Made by a program: the position numbers and the translations under genes
Source of the DNA: Cohnella kolymensis
GTDB taxonomy: Bacteria; Bacillota; Bacilli; Paenibacillales; Paenibacillaceae
Direction: 5' to 3'
Assembly (NCBI RefSeq): GCF_000829465.1
Contig: NZ_JXAL01000002.1
Coordinates: 1 to 53,267, forward strand
DNA length: 53,267 bases
In this document: positions 16,237-24,275 of the stretch, piece after piece
How positions within the stretch are numbered: position 1 is the first letter of the stretch
How the letters are laid out: every line of letters begins with the position of its first letter
The notes under the pieces: generated by a model
What the model was told of the DNA's origin: nothing
What the model saw: the letters and a program-made list of their open reading frames with translations, nothing else
Databases searched by the model: none

Positions 16237-16707
16237 ATGCAAAAAATCAGCACGTGCTTGTGGTTCGATGGCAATGCGGAAGAGGCCGTCCATTTTTACA
16301 TGTCTATTTTTAAAAACTCAAAGATTGAGAGCATTATGTACTATGGAAAAGCGGGGCCAGGAGAAGAGGGAACGGTATTGTCCATGACATTCCAGCTTGA
16401 TGGACAACAATTGATGGCACTAAACGGGGGCCCACAGTACAAGTTCACGCCAGCCATATCGTTCTTCGTGAGCTGTGAGTCACAGCAAGAGGTCGACGAA
16501 CTGTGGGAGAAACTCTGCGAAGGTGGAGAAAAAGGCAGATGCGCATGGCTTACGGACAAATATGGTGTGTCATGGCAGATCGTTCCTACTGCCTTAGGCG
16601 ACATGCTGCAAGACAAGGATGCTGAGAAAGCGGCAAAAGTGATGAGGGCCATGCTTGAAATGGATAAGATCGACATTGAAATTCTCAAGCAAGCGTATGC
16701 AGGATAG
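16237..16707 (+). CDS. VOC-family protein, PhnB/3-demethylubiquinone methyltransferase-like
   Basis: A 156-residue protein of the PF06983-type VOC group. The N-terminus STCLWFDGNAEEAVHFYMSI and ISFFVSCESQQEVDELWEKL near residue 75, then the diagnostic WLTDKYGVSWQIVPTALGDM, are highly characteristic. Despite the family name these are not known to methylate; activity is uncertain and they are often called PhnB-like. ATG 16237 is placed ten bases after AAAGGAG; the TTG at 16216 overlaps poor context. A terminator follows at 16735. No partner gene is apparent. Confidence 0.88.
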   Translation: MQKISTCLWFDGNAEEAVHFYMSIFKNSKIESIMYYGKAGPGEEGTVLSMTFQLDGQQLMALNGGPQYKFTPAISFFVSCESQQEVDELWEKLCEGGEKGRCAWLTDKYGVSWQIVPTALGDMLQDKDAEKAAKVMRAMLEMDKIDIEILKQAYAG

Positions 16708-16734
16708 CGCATAGCATATCATCGGATGGCTACG

Positions 16735-16765
16735 ACAAAAGGCACCTTACGCAGGTGCCTTTTAT
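16735..16765. terminator. convergent terminator
   Basis: AAAAGGCACCT-TACGC-AGGTGCCTTTT hairpin between convergent genes. Confidence 0.85.
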
Positions 16766-16788
16766 GCTGCCGTTATAGTCAGCGGGGA

Positions 16789-17340
16789 TTATATGAAATT
16801 CTGTTTATGCTCTGTTTCCGTGTATACGGATATGAGTACTATTGCCAGATCCTCGCCAATGTTTTTCACGAGATGGGGCGTGCAGGCATTCCAACTGAAT
16901 GAATCTCCTTCGCCGAATTCAGCTGCATCTTCTCCCTGCTCCGCGTAGATCTTCCCTTTGATGACGAGATGTACTTCTTCTCCTTCATGAGCATGCGGAG
17001 CTTCACCGGTCGAAGCTCCTGGCGGAAACTCGACGAGCATCATCCTTACGCTTTTTGTCGCGCTTAAGTGCTCCACTTTTAATTTGTCGGTACCGCTTGT
17101 CGTGATCAGACGGTCCTCTTGGCGCACGAAATTCATCCGCTCTTCTTTTCGCAGCAATAAATAAGCCAAGGGTACTTTTAACGCTTTTGCGATGCTTTCC
17201 AGCGTCGAGATCGATGGTGATGTTTTATTATTTTCAACTTGGCTCATGAACCCTTGAGATAATCCCGTTTCTTCACATATTTGATTTATCGTTATATTTT
17301 TTCTTTTACGAATGGCTCGTACGGTGGATCCGATGTCCAT
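16789..17340 (-). CDS. XRE-family regulator with C-terminal cupin domain
   Basis: A 183-residue regulator. The HTH_3 domain spans residues 5-60 (INQICEETGLSQGFMSQVEN and SISTLESIAKAL). The C-terminal cupin (about 95-180) carries the metal-type motif HAHEGEEVHLV near residue 118 and a distal His in CTPHLVKN near residue 160. PuuR-like regulators of polyamine or amino-acid metabolism have this architecture and bind a small ligand in the cupin. The neighbours (a DoxX-hydrolase pair, divergent) suggest they could be its target, but this is inference. AGGAGTGGAAACTC precedes the ATG. Confidence 0.88.
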   Translation of the reverse strand: MDIGSTVRAIRKRKNITINQICEETGLSQGFMSQVENNKTSPSISTLESIAKALKVPLAYLLLRKEERMNFVRQEDRLITTSGTDKLKVEHLSATKSVRMMLVEFPPGASTGEAPHAHEGEEVHLVIKGKIYAEQGEDAAEFGEGDSFSWNACTPHLVKNIGEDLAIVLISVYTETEHKQNFI

Positions 17341-17485
17341 GAGTTTCCACTCCTAATAATATTAGTTATACATATTATAGATTGATATTAACAATTTTTC
17401 TATTGACACGCCAGTATGAAAACATTTATATTACTCATATGAAATTTTTATGATTATTACTAATACAACTGAGGTGGAGAAAGTG

Positions 17486-17890
17486 ATGACAAAAACAGCA
17501 ATCGTAACGACCATTATACGTATAGTAATGGGTATATTGTTTCTCGCGCATGGAATCAGCAAATTCCAAATGGGATTGGGAAATGTGGATGCTTGGTTCG
17601 ACTCTATGGGTGTCCCCGGATTCTTGGCTTATATCGCGGCAGTGCTTGAATTGATTGGCGGCATTTTGCTTATTATCGGTCTCTTTTCGCGTTATGTATC
17701 GGTTCTTTTTATTATCATGCTTATTGGTGCTATTATTACGATGAAGCTTTCGGCAGGTTTGCTCGGTAATGGCCAAATGGCCGGCTACGAGTTGGATCTC
17801 GCTTTTATGATGGCCGCGCTTTATTTGAGTGTTGCCGAGCCTGCACCGCTGTCTATTGATCACTTGTTTATGAAAAAACGAAGTGCATAA
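17486..17890 (+). CDS. DoxX-family membrane protein (MhqP-like)
   Basis: A 134-residue protein with four predicted membrane helices near residues 5-25, 45-68, 72-92 and 105-122. The FLAHGISKFQMGLGN segment and AAVLELIGGILLIIGLFSR are diagnostic for DoxX. ATG 17486 lies six bases after GAGGTGGAG. In B. subtilis a DoxX protein (MhqP) and a carboxylesterase-like hydrolase (MhqD) belong to the MhqR quinone-response regulon; here a DoxX and an MhqD-like gene are adjacent, so a role in electrophile resistance is plausible. The divergent XRE-cupin gene may control it. Confidence 0.85.
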   Translation: MTKTAIVTTIIRIVMGILFLAHGISKFQMGLGNVDAWFDSMGVPGFLAYIAAVLELIGGILLIIGLFSRYVSVLFIIMLIGAIITMKLSAGLLGNGQMAGYELDLAFMMAALYLSVAEPAPLSIDHLFMKKRSA

Positions 17891-17917
17891 ACCACGATAT
17901 TGAGGAGATCGACTCTC

Positions 17918-18562
17918 ATGAAACCAGCTTACCATTACGAAATTCATCTGCCGTCCAATATGGATCCGAACAAAAAATATCCCGCAATCTTCACGCTCCA
18001 TGGAAAAGAATCCAACGAGAAAAATATGTTTGGTCTAGTGGCACCGTTGTCCGAAGATTTTATTATTATCGGAATTCGAGGCGATCTGACTTTAGGGGCC
18101 GGTTTTCAGTATTATGAGCTGAAAAGTCTAGGAAATCCTATTCGTGAGATTTTTGATCGTGCCGCTCAGCAATTGGAAACCTTTATTGGTTATGCCACTG
18201 AAAAGTACCCGATTGACTTGAATAAACGTTATTTGCTCGGTTTCAGCCAGGGTGCGATCTTGTCCATGACACTTGCGCTTATGATGGGTGATCAATTAAA
18301 AGGAATCGTTGCGTTAAACGGTTATGTTCCGGAATTCGTGAAGACAGAGTATCCGACCCGAAGCGTCGAAGGCTTATCGGTGTTTGTCTCTCATGGGGAA
18401 TTCGATACGGTATTCCCGCTGAGCGTCGGACATGAAACAGCGGCCTATTTTCAGAAATTGACACCCAACCTGACGTTCAAAACCTACCCGACCGATCATG
18501 GCGTGTCCGAAGAGAACCAACAGGATTTTGTGAATTGGCTTAAAGGGGACGCCGGTATCTAA
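17918..18562 (+). CDS. phospholipase/carboxylesterase-family hydrolase (MhqD-like)
   Basis: A 214-residue alpha/beta hydrolase. The nucleophile elbow is LLGFSQGAILS (Ser near residue 112), the acid is the Asp in SHGEFDTVFP and the base is the His in PTDHGVSEE near residue 192. FTLHGKESNEKN supplies the oxyanion-hole HG. Length and motif spacing match short carboxylesterases such as B. subtilis MhqD. ATG 17918 follows GAGGAGATC by nine bases. The stop overlaps the next ATG by one base (TAATG), so the DNA glycosylase is cotranslated. Substrate unknown; quinone-adduct or ester detoxification is inferred from the DoxX neighbour. Confidence 0.85.
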   Translation: MKPAYHYEIHLPSNMDPNKKYPAIFTLHGKESNEKNMFGLVAPLSEDFIIIGIRGDLTLGAGFQYYELKSLGNPIREIFDRAAQQLETFIGYATEKYPIDLNKRYLLGFSQGAILSMTLALMMGDQLKGIVALNGYVPEFVKTEYPTRSVEGLSVFVSHGEFDTVFPLSVGHETAAYFQKLTPNLTFKTYPTDHGVSEENQQDFVNWLKGDAGI

Positions 18563-19146
18563 TGCTTCAGCCTGTAGATGCTTCATTTTTTCAACAATCC
18601 GCGCTTGATTTAGCCCCTGCACTACTCGGCATGCTGCTTGTGAAGGAAACGGAATCGGGTACGGCCGCAGGATGGATTGTGGAGACGGAAGCTTATGTCG
18701 GACCGGAAGATCGCGCCGCGCATAGCTTCGGCAACCGGAGAACTCCAAGAACTGAAGTCATGTTCGGGCCGCCGGGTTACGCGTACGTGTATGTGATGCA
18801 TACTCACACGCTCATTAATGTCGTAAGCGGTAAGGCAGGCGAGCCGGAGGCCGTCTTGATTCGAGCCGTCCAGCCAGTTACAGGCATCGAACTGATGTAT
18901 GAACGCCGCGGATACGTGAAGAAAGAACAAGATCTTACGAACGGACCGGGCAAACTCGCCAGATCGTTAGGGATTACGAAAGAGGATTACGGCAGGCCGC
19001 TCTTCGAACGTCCGCTTTTTATTGCGGAAGGAAGAGAGGTCAACGCCATAATGACGGGTCCTCGGATAGGAATTGACAATAGCGGTGAAGCCAGAGATTA
19101 TCCTTGGCGTTATTGGGAGTTGGGAAATCCATTCGTCTCGAAATGA
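18562..19146 (+). CDS. DNA-3-methyladenine glycosylase, AAG/MPG family
   Basis: A 194-residue base-excision repair enzyme that removes alkylated purines such as 3-methyladenine and hypoxanthine. The catalytic Glu lies in GWIVETEAYVGPEDRAAHS near residue 42, preceded by the usual LAPALLGMLLV, followed by RTEVMFGPPGYAYVYV with the intercalating Tyr region, LTNGPGKLARSLGI and PRIGIDNSGEARDYPWRYW. Length is normal for bacterial homologues. It is the third gene of a DoxX-hydrolase-glycosylase operon, which fits combined defence against electrophiles and alkylating damage. Another alkylation-related gene is at 48434. Confidence 0.93.
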   Translation: MLQPVDASFFQQSALDLAPALLGMLLVKETESGTAAGWIVETEAYVGPEDRAAHSFGNRRTPRTEVMFGPPGYAYVYVMHTHTLINVVSGKAGEPEAVLIRAVQPVTGIELMYERRGYVKKEQDLTNGPGKLARSLGITKEDYGRPLFERPLFIAEGREVNAIMTGPRIGIDNSGEARDYPWRYWELGNPFVSK

Positions 19147-19182
19147 GCGCGGGGAAACCTTTAATTGAAGGGGTTCGATAGC

Positions 19183-19923
19183 TTGCATATACTCGCCAAA
19201 GAGCTCAGCAAGTTCAACGAGATTGTGGTGTTCGAGACAACCGAGTTATATGGAAAGCTGGGGAAATTTCGCTGCTTACGGTTTGCGGATGAGGCCATTG
19301 AGGGCGTCGTTGACTTGAAGAATCCCGAGCGTGTCGTGCTGGAATATCAGAAAGCCGTATTTCATTTGATGGAGTTCAACGCAGAGTATTTCCAGAACGT
19401 GTTCATTATTGGGCATGGGATCGGGATGATTGCCGGCCATTATCCCGACAAGCGTATTAAAGTCGCAGAAATTGACGCACAAGTTCTGGAGGTTAGCAGG
19501 CGATTTTTTAATTATCGGATGGATAATGTCGTCATTGGAGATGGCCGTGAGATTCTCAGCAATGAAGAATCGCAGGCGTACGATTTTATTATTATGGACG
19601 CATTTACTCAAAAGGGTACGCCTATGCAATTTACAACACTGGAGTTTTTCAAATTGACCAGCGAAAAGCTTGACTCCCAGGGTCTTTTTATCATGAATCT
19701 TATGGGAAAAGCAAAAAACGACAGGTATACTGACGCGATCTTCAGCACACTGAAAGAAGCTTATAGGTTCACTAGAGCGTTCTTCCTGCCAGGGGCGAAT
19801 GCCGCCGACACCGGGAATATCATTATTGCCGGCAGCAACAGGACAATAGAATTTCAACCGAACGAGATGGGCGGCTTTATTGAGATCGATCTAGGACAAG
19901 GACATCTCATCATGGACGGCTAG
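19183..19923 (+). CDS. spermidine synthase-like SAM-fold protein
   Basis: A 246-residue protein with the spermidine-synthase (polyamine aminopropyltransferase) Rossmann fold. FIIGHGIGMIAGHYP near residue 73 matches the GGG(D/E)G motif region in relaxed form, VAEIDAQVLEVSRRFF is the acidic strand that binds the ribose, and VIGDGREIL plus DFIIMDAFTQKGTP contain the family Asp residues. The GGGDG motif being GHGIG suggests it may not be a classical aminopropyltransferase; many Bacillales paralogues are annotated spermidine synthase-like or methyltransferase. TTG 19183 is chosen because AAGGGG lies nine bases upstream. It follows the glycosylase after 36 bases. Confidence 0.75.
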   Translation: MHILAKELSKFNEIVVFETTELYGKLGKFRCLRFADEAIEGVVDLKNPERVVLEYQKAVFHLMEFNAEYFQNVFIIGHGIGMIAGHYPDKRIKVAEIDAQVLEVSRRFFNYRMDNVVIGDGREILSNEESQAYDFIIMDAFTQKGTPMQFTTLEFFKLTSEKLDSQGLFIMNLMGKAKNDRYTDAIFSTLKEAYRFTRAFFLPGANAADTGNIIIAGSNRTIEFQPNEMGGFIEIDLGQGHLIMDG

Positions 19924-19935
19924 CACGATATATAA

Positions 19936-19973
19936 AAAACAAACTCTTCTCCTAAAAAGGGAAGAGCTTTGTC
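19936..19973 (+). terminator. terminator between convergent genes
   Basis: CTCTTC-TCC and GGGAAGAG form an imperfect stem around 19943-19968. T-rich flanks are modest. Confidence 0.5.
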
Positions 19974-19984
19974 GTGGTTTACGA

Positions 19985-20422
19985 TCATACAGTGTCTTGC
20001 CACACGTTAAATTTGTTTCCATCCGGGTCCTTGAATTTAAACTGCAAACCGCAGCTGCCGTGGTCGACCAACGACTCAACATCGACTTCATGTTCGCGCA
20101 GCCTCTTATGAAGCTCCACGATGTTCTCCACTTCGAATGTCAGTGAGAACATTTCGTAATTTTCGCCGTCCCATTGGTTAGTAATAAAGTTTGCGTTTCT
20201 CTTGTCGACGGTTTCCATCAGGAACAGCCACTGACCGTCTCCCAGGACAAGAATAGCTCCATCCGGTTCGCGCTTCCTGACCGTTAATCCGAAAGTCTCC
20301 TCATACCATTTGGCAGCGCGCTCCAAGCTGGACACGGGTAAGTAGTTGCAAAGAACCCTCTTTAGCATTGGTTTCTGTGCCAGCTGCTGTTTCTCCGATT
20401 CTTGTGATGTTTTTTCCGCCAT
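19985..20422 (-). CDS. VOC-family (glyoxalase/bleomycin-resistance fold) protein
   Basis: A 145-residue protein with one VOC domain after a short charged N-terminus. RVLCNYLPVSSLERAAKWYE near residue 22 and LQFKFKDPDGNKFNVW near the end are the paired beta-alpha-beta signatures; His and Glu positions in VDHGSCGLQF and EMFSLTFEVEN could contribute to metal binding. Function within the superfamily is open: dioxygenase, thiol transferase or drug-binding. AAGAGGTGA precedes the ATG. It lies just downstream of, and in the same direction as, the sigma factor whose C-terminus also contained a VOC domain, so they may be regulator and target. Confidence 0.8.
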   Translation of the reverse strand: MAEKTSQESEKQQLAQKPMLKRVLCNYLPVSSLERAAKWYEETFGLTVRKREPDGAILVLGDGQWLFLMETVDKRNANFITNQWDGENYEMFSLTFEVENIVELHKRLREHEVDVESLVDHGSCGLQFKFKDPDGNKFNVWQDTV

Positions 20423-20501
20423 TTTTCAGTTCACCTCTTATTTAGTAGATTCGATATATAGACGATACCAATTGATCAAATCCGTCGTAGCCGTAAAATT
20501 T

Positions 20502-20768
20502 TTATTTCAATTCCACGGCATTATATTTGTTACCGTCAACATCATAGAAAACAAAAAGCTTACCGAATAATTTATCGGTTTCGAGGGGCTCGATTTTAAC
20601 GCCGTCCTTATTTAACTGTAACCATAAATCTTCAACATCGGACACCGAGAAAGTCAGCACCGGGATTTCTTTTGGAAAATGAGAATCACATTCAAGCAAA
20701 TACAGTTCATGACCCGATTCCAATTGCAGATTGCCATGAGCGCTCATTCCCAGATGAAAGTGACGCAC
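20502..20768 (-). pseudogene. VOC domain separated from the sigma factor gene by a frameshift
   Basis: This 88-residue frame holds most of a VOC domain (HFHLGMSAHGNLQLESGHEL, LTFSVSDVEDLWLQL, FVFYDVDGNKYNAVEL). It lacks its own start signal. Its first strand is encoded in the sigma-factor frame immediately upstream (RMGHFYIPVTN). Deleting one base in the T7 run at 20787-20793 (A7 on the coding strand) joins them as PVTNKKQTIDWFVRHFHLG, a textbook VOC N-terminus. So it is best read as the C-terminal domain of a sigma-VOC fusion, 311 residues in total, rather than a separate gene. Confidence 0.7.
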
Positions 20769-21435
20769 GAACCAGTCTATCGTTTGTTTTTTTATTTGTA
20801 ACCGGGATATAGAAATGCCCCATTCTTTTCAACACTTGCTCGGCAACCCTCTGCTCGAAATCACGACCCAGCCGATACGTTCGGAAAAAAGGCTCGAAAT
20901 CAGCGGACAGGTGGAGCTTCAGCGTTTCCCTGGCGCGGCGAATGCGGCTTTCTACTGCGGATACGGATAGATTCAGAAATTGACCGATGTCTTTCATCGG
21001 CCAATCGCTTAAATAGTGAAGTACGACAGCGGATTTACTTTTTTCCTCTAACGTCTGTAACGCGCTCCATATCGCTTCTTGAAGTTCATGCTGATCAAGC
21101 CAGGAATCGACGTCGCGCGATGTTTGGGTAATCGCTTCTATGTAAGGCATTGTTGTCTTTTTCTTTTTTGCGAAGTCTAGACTGGTTCGATACGCGATCG
21201 AATAGAGCCAGCTCCCCAACCGCGAGGGGTCATTCAATGTATGTAAATGATTGTAGCATTTCACAAAAGACTCTTGCGTAACATCTTGGGCTTCATGGAA
21301 ATCCCCTAAAACGCTGTATGCAACGGAAAGCAGGGCATTGGAATAGCGAAGCACGATGGCGCGAAAAGCACCCAAGTCGCCGGCTTGCGCGTCGCTTATG
21401 AGTTCTTGATCGGTCCGAGGTGTATTTTCTTTCAC
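20707..21435 (-). CDS. ECF-type RNA polymerase sigma factor, C-terminus altered by frameshift
   Basis: A sigma-70 family ECF factor. Region 2 spans about residues 20-90 with YSVLGDFHEAQDVTQESFVK and LGSWLYSIAYRTSLDF; region 4 spans about 125-180 with LSDWPMKDIGQFLNLSVSAV and ESRIRRARETLK. After residue 185 the chain continues to FEQRVAEQVLKRMGHFYIPVTN, which is the first strand of a VOC domain, then shifts frame and ends 28 residues later. The GTG start has GGTGAT upstream. No anti-sigma factor gene is adjacent; the C-terminal domain may have provided regulation in its place, as SnoaL-like domains do in ECF41 factors. Confidence 0.8.
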   Translation of the reverse strand: MKENTPRTDQELISDAQAGDLGAFRAIVLRYSNALLSVAYSVLGDFHEAQDVTQESFVKCYNHLHTLNDPSRLGSWLYSIAYRTSLDFAKKKKTTMPYIEAITQTSRDVDSWLDQHELQEAIWSALQTLEEKSKSAVVLHYLSDWPMKDIGQFLNLSVSAVESRIRRARETLKLHLSADFEPFFRTYRLGRDFEQRVAEQVLKRMGHFYIPVTNKKTNDRLVRASLSSGNERSWQSAIGIGS

Positions 21436-21735
21436 TAAATATCACCGTCCACTGTTTAAGTTGTTCTCCAGCGGTGTGCGATTTCCTCCATTAATAGGAA
21501 AGCAGAAAAATAACAATGGTATAGCCGTCATAGACTACGGAGGTTCGTGGAAAGAATTGTGTTTCGACAAGTATGATTTGACAGAATTTTGAATAAAGTT
21601 GTGTTAAAGTGGAACTTAGTTCTTAATAACGAACAATTATTTTAATATTAATAATGGGAGGGAATGAATGAAGATATTAGTGTGAATGTTTGAGCGTAGT
21701 TATATCCATCCATTAAAATCATGAGGTGATTTAAA
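21436..21735. promoter_or_regulatory. intergenic region with a GTTC inverted repeat
   Basis: A 300-base spacer between divergent genes. GTTCTTAATAACGAAC (21619-21634) is an inverted repeat of GTTC halves; its reverse strand, ATTGTTCGTT, is identical over ten bases to the -35 region of sinR at 31928-31937. Tiny frames starting at ATG 21664 and 21668 have a good GGGAGG but only 5-10 codons, possibly a leader. The secreted protein promoter presumably lies here. Confidence 0.4.
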
Positions 21736-22656
21736 TTGAGAAGAACCGGTGTTCTGTTTATAGTATTCTCATTTATTATTGGCTTATTAGGGACGGCAGT
21801 CTATGCGGCAGTACCATCTAAAGGCGTCGAGCTCGAATGTTGTTCCATTATTGAGTTAGTATCCAATAATGGGCAAATCGGAGCGATCAGAGTCAGCAAC
21901 GATGATAATAATCTTTCTGTAGAAACGTACTTATGGTCTGACACAATGAAGATATTAAACTACAATGTCGCAGTAGCTAATGTTCCTTCAGAATTACCGA
22001 ATAGTCCGGGAGATACGCCTAAACCAGGCCTATATTCGATTAGCAGGACTGTAACAAGTGATTTTACACGGCAAATAGATAGTTTTAGCTATAGTAATTT
22101 AAACCCCGATTTAATTGCGTTGGCTGTTTTTGCTAAGGTTCAGGATGAAAATGGTCAGCTCATTACTGTATGGGGTCGAGGCGTCCCTATGACAGATAAG
22201 AATTGGCCTGAGTACTTTGAATACTCTAAGCGAGCAGGTTGTCCGGCAATAGAAGTCCCGCCTAAAACACCTACTAGTCCGCGAACCATCGGCTATTGGA
22301 AAACTCATGCGGGTTTTAATGGCAATAATGAAGATGTCGTTACCCAATATCTCCCTATCACTTTAGGCAATGTCACTGTTAACACTGCAGCATTTGCAGT
22401 AGAGGTTCTCACTTTCAAGAGTTTTGAAGGAGGATCGTCAAACGGGTATAACAAGCTGGCTGCACAGTTGCTGGCTGTGAAGTTAAACGCTATCAATGGC
22501 GCTGATATCGCCCCCATAGCCTCAACAATTATCGCCGCAGATGCAGCTTTGTCATCCGTGAACGTAAGCCCATGGTCAGTGCTGACCAAAGCAGAAAGAT
22601 CTAATATTTTATACTTAATGTCCACATTGGATGAGTATAATAACTCTGAATTTTAA
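21736..22656 (+). CDS. secreted protein with a GYWKTH motif domain
   Basis: A 306-residue exported protein. Residues 1-24 form a signal peptide (FIVFSFIIGLLGTAVYA, cleavage near AYA|AV). The C-terminal part after residue 180 begins with TIGYWKTHAGFNG and ends with the pattern NKLAAQLLAVKLNAINGAD, a combination I recognise from many surface or exported proteins of actinobacteria, firmicutes and archaea, whose function is not established. The N-terminal half is beta-rich without a recognised fold. TTG 21736 follows GAGGTGAT by six bases. No sortase motif or membrane anchor is seen, so release to the medium or matrix is likely. A hairpin follows at 22717. Confidence 0.75.
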   Translation: MRRTGVLFIVFSFIIGLLGTAVYAAVPSKGVELECCSIIELVSNNGQIGAIRVSNDDNNLSVETYLWSDTMKILNYNVAVANVPSELPNSPGDTPKPGLYSISRTVTSDFTRQIDSFSYSNLNPDLIALAVFAKVQDENGQLITVWGRGVPMTDKNWPEYFEYSKRAGCPAIEVPPKTPTSPRTIGYWKTHAGFNGNNEDVVTQYLPITLGNVTVNTAAFAVEVLTFKSFEGGSSNGYNKLAAQLLAVKLNAINGADIAPIASTIIAADAALSSVNVSPWSVLTKAERSNILYLMSTLDEYNNSEF

Positions 22657-22716
22657 AGCCAATCACATCATCAGAATTTCACGACCATTACGGCCGCCAC
22701 CATTATCAAGCCTATT

Positions 22717-22761
22717 AAGCAACCTTGACTCGGTATTCCCCGGGTTAAGGTTGTTTAATTT
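22717..22761 (+). terminator. terminator after the GYWKTH protein
   Basis: AAGCAACCTT (22717-22726) pairs with AAGGTTGTTT (22747-22756), followed by AATTTT. Confidence 0.6.
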
Positions 22762-22993
22762 TCCATGGAATTGTAATGATCACGCTTTTCAGGCGAGTGA
22801 AATAAAGCTTTATTGAGTCCTGCCTTTTCTCCGCATTAAAAAATCCCCTTGAAGTAGACCGTAGTGTCGGATTTGAACACCTGTCTACTAAAAGGGGATA
22901 ATATCTACTTCCATAATCCTCACCGGCATGTGCGGAAGCAAAGCCGGACATAGAAAGCAGAAGCCCCATCACCCACAAAAGTACCTTCTTCAC
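22745..22993 (-). CDS. small secreted protein interrupted by an inverted-repeat element
   Basis: The 82-residue frame starts at GTG with AAGGAGAGG six bases upstream and encodes a clear signal peptide (VLLWVMGLLLSMSGFASA, cleavage near ASAHA). Only about 14 residues of mature protein (GEDYGSRYYP) follow before the reading frame enters a 53-bp inverted-repeat element at 22845-22897. The remaining residues look unselected. Either the gene once encoded a longer product and was cut by the element, or it encodes a short secreted peptide that runs through it. No family recognised. Confidence 0.5.
   Translation of the reverse strand: MKKVLLWVMGLLLSMSGFASAHAGEDYGSRYYPLLVDRCSNPTLRSTSRGFFNAEKRQDSIKLYFTRLKSVIITIPWKIKQP
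22845..22897. repeat. 53-bp inverted-repeat element (possible mini-transposon or IS remnant)
   Basis: CCCCTTGAAGTAGAC (22845-22859) and GTCTACTAAAAGGGG (22883-22897) are inverted copies matching at 13 of 15 positions, with only 23 bases between. The outward-facing CCCC ends look like insertion-sequence terminal repeats with the interior lost. No clear target duplication was found. Confidence 0.5.
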
Positions 22994-23163
22994 GCGTTAT
23001 CCTCTCCTTATTGAGAAAATTTACGATACATATTGTATCATATCACTTAATTATGGAAAAACCCATGAAATAAGGATCTATTTCCCAAGTCAATATGCTG
23101 TGTTAGCCGGATCAAGTTTGTATGATAAAATAGACCTAGAAATTAGGATGCGGGGGGACAGCC

Positions 23164-24156
23164 ATGCGCTTTATTAGCAACAACAATATCACGGATCCGT
23201 CGTTGAATTTGGCATTAGAGGAATACATCTTGCGTTCTCTGCCCAGCGATGACGATTATTTGCTTTTCTATATTAACGAACCGTCGATTATCATCGGCAA
23301 AAACCAGAATACTCTAGAGGAAATCAACACCGAATATGTTGAGGCAAACGGTATTCATGTCGTTCGCAGACTTTCTGGCGGCGGCGCAGTTTACCACGAC
23401 TTAGGAAATCTGAATTTCAGTTTTATTATGAGAGATGACGGAAAGTCGTTTCATAACTTTAAGAAGTTTACCGAACCCGTCGTTCACGCGCTGCGGAAGC
23501 TCGGTGTAGAGGCGGAATTAACGGGACGAAACGACCTTCAAGTCGGTGAACGCAAAATATCCGGTAACGCGCAATTCTCAACAAGAGGGAAAATGTTCAG
23601 CCACGGCACATTGCTCTTTAATTCCGAAATCGACAATGTCGTTTCCGCATTGAAAGCCAACGCGGAGAAGTACTCCTCCAAATCAACAAAGTCGATCCGC
23701 AGCAGGGTAGCGAATATCTCTGAATTTCTCGCGGAGCCGATGACCATCGAACAATTCAAGCAGAGGTTGTTAGAGGCTCTTTTCGAAGAACACAGTGAAA
23801 TTCCATACTACGACTTGAGCGAGCAGGATTGGGCCAATGTAAGGAAGCTTGCAGAGGAGCGCTATCGTAACTGGGATTGGAACTATGGACAATCTCCCGC
23901 CTTCAACGTGCGCCACACGAAGCGGATTGAAGGAGCGGGTACCTTCGATGTCCGCCTTCAGGTAAAAGACGGCATTATCATAGACGCAACAATATACGGA
24001 GACTTCTTCGGCCGGGGTGACGTCAGCGAGCTGGCTGCTAAATTTAGCGGCACGCGCTATGAGGCAACCGCTCTGAAAGAGCTGATTGATGAAGTTGACC
24101 TGCAATTTTATTGCGGACCCGTGACGAAAGAACAATGGTTGGATTTGATAATTTAA
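23164..24156 (+). CDS. lplA: lipoate--protein ligase
   Basis: A 330-residue ligase that activates free lipoate with ATP and attaches it to E2 subunits and GcvH. The lipoyl-AMP loop RRLSGGGAVYHDLGNLNFSF lies at residues 68-87, the catalytic-Lys segment GERKISGNAQF near residue 128, and HGTLLFNSEI near residue 148. The C-terminal accessory domain (after residue 245) is present, so it is the full bipartite LplA/LplJ type. The start has ATGCGGGGGGACAGCC, with GGGGGGA as ribosome binding site. It is a single-gene unit ended by a strong hairpin. Confidence 0.94.
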   Translation: MRFISNNNITDPSLNLALEEYILRSLPSDDDYLLFYINEPSIIIGKNQNTLEEINTEYVEANGIHVVRRLSGGGAVYHDLGNLNFSFIMRDDGKSFHNFKKFTEPVVHALRKLGVEAELTGRNDLQVGERKISGNAQFSTRGKMFSHGTLLFNSEIDNVVSALKANAEKYSSKSTKSIRSRVANISEFLAEPMTIEQFKQRLLEALFEEHSEIPYYDLSEQDWANVRKLAEERYRNWDWNYGQSPAFNVRHTKRIEGAGTFDVRLQVKDGIIIDATIYGDFFGRGDVSELAAKFSGTRYEATALKELIDEVDLQFYCGPVTKEQWLDLII

Positions 24157-24170
24157 CGACTTGGCACACT

Positions 24171-24200
24171 GCCTCCCCTGTTATACGGGGGAGGTTTTTC
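24171..24200 (+). terminator. terminator after lplA
   Basis: GCCTCCCC-TGTTATA-CGGGGGAGG hairpin with a run of five T. Confidence 0.88.
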
Positions 24201-24275
24201 ATGTCTGCAGAGTTGCTGGATTGAAAATAGTGGTAATGCAAAGGATAGAATCATTCTTTCCAAGGGGGAATCATC

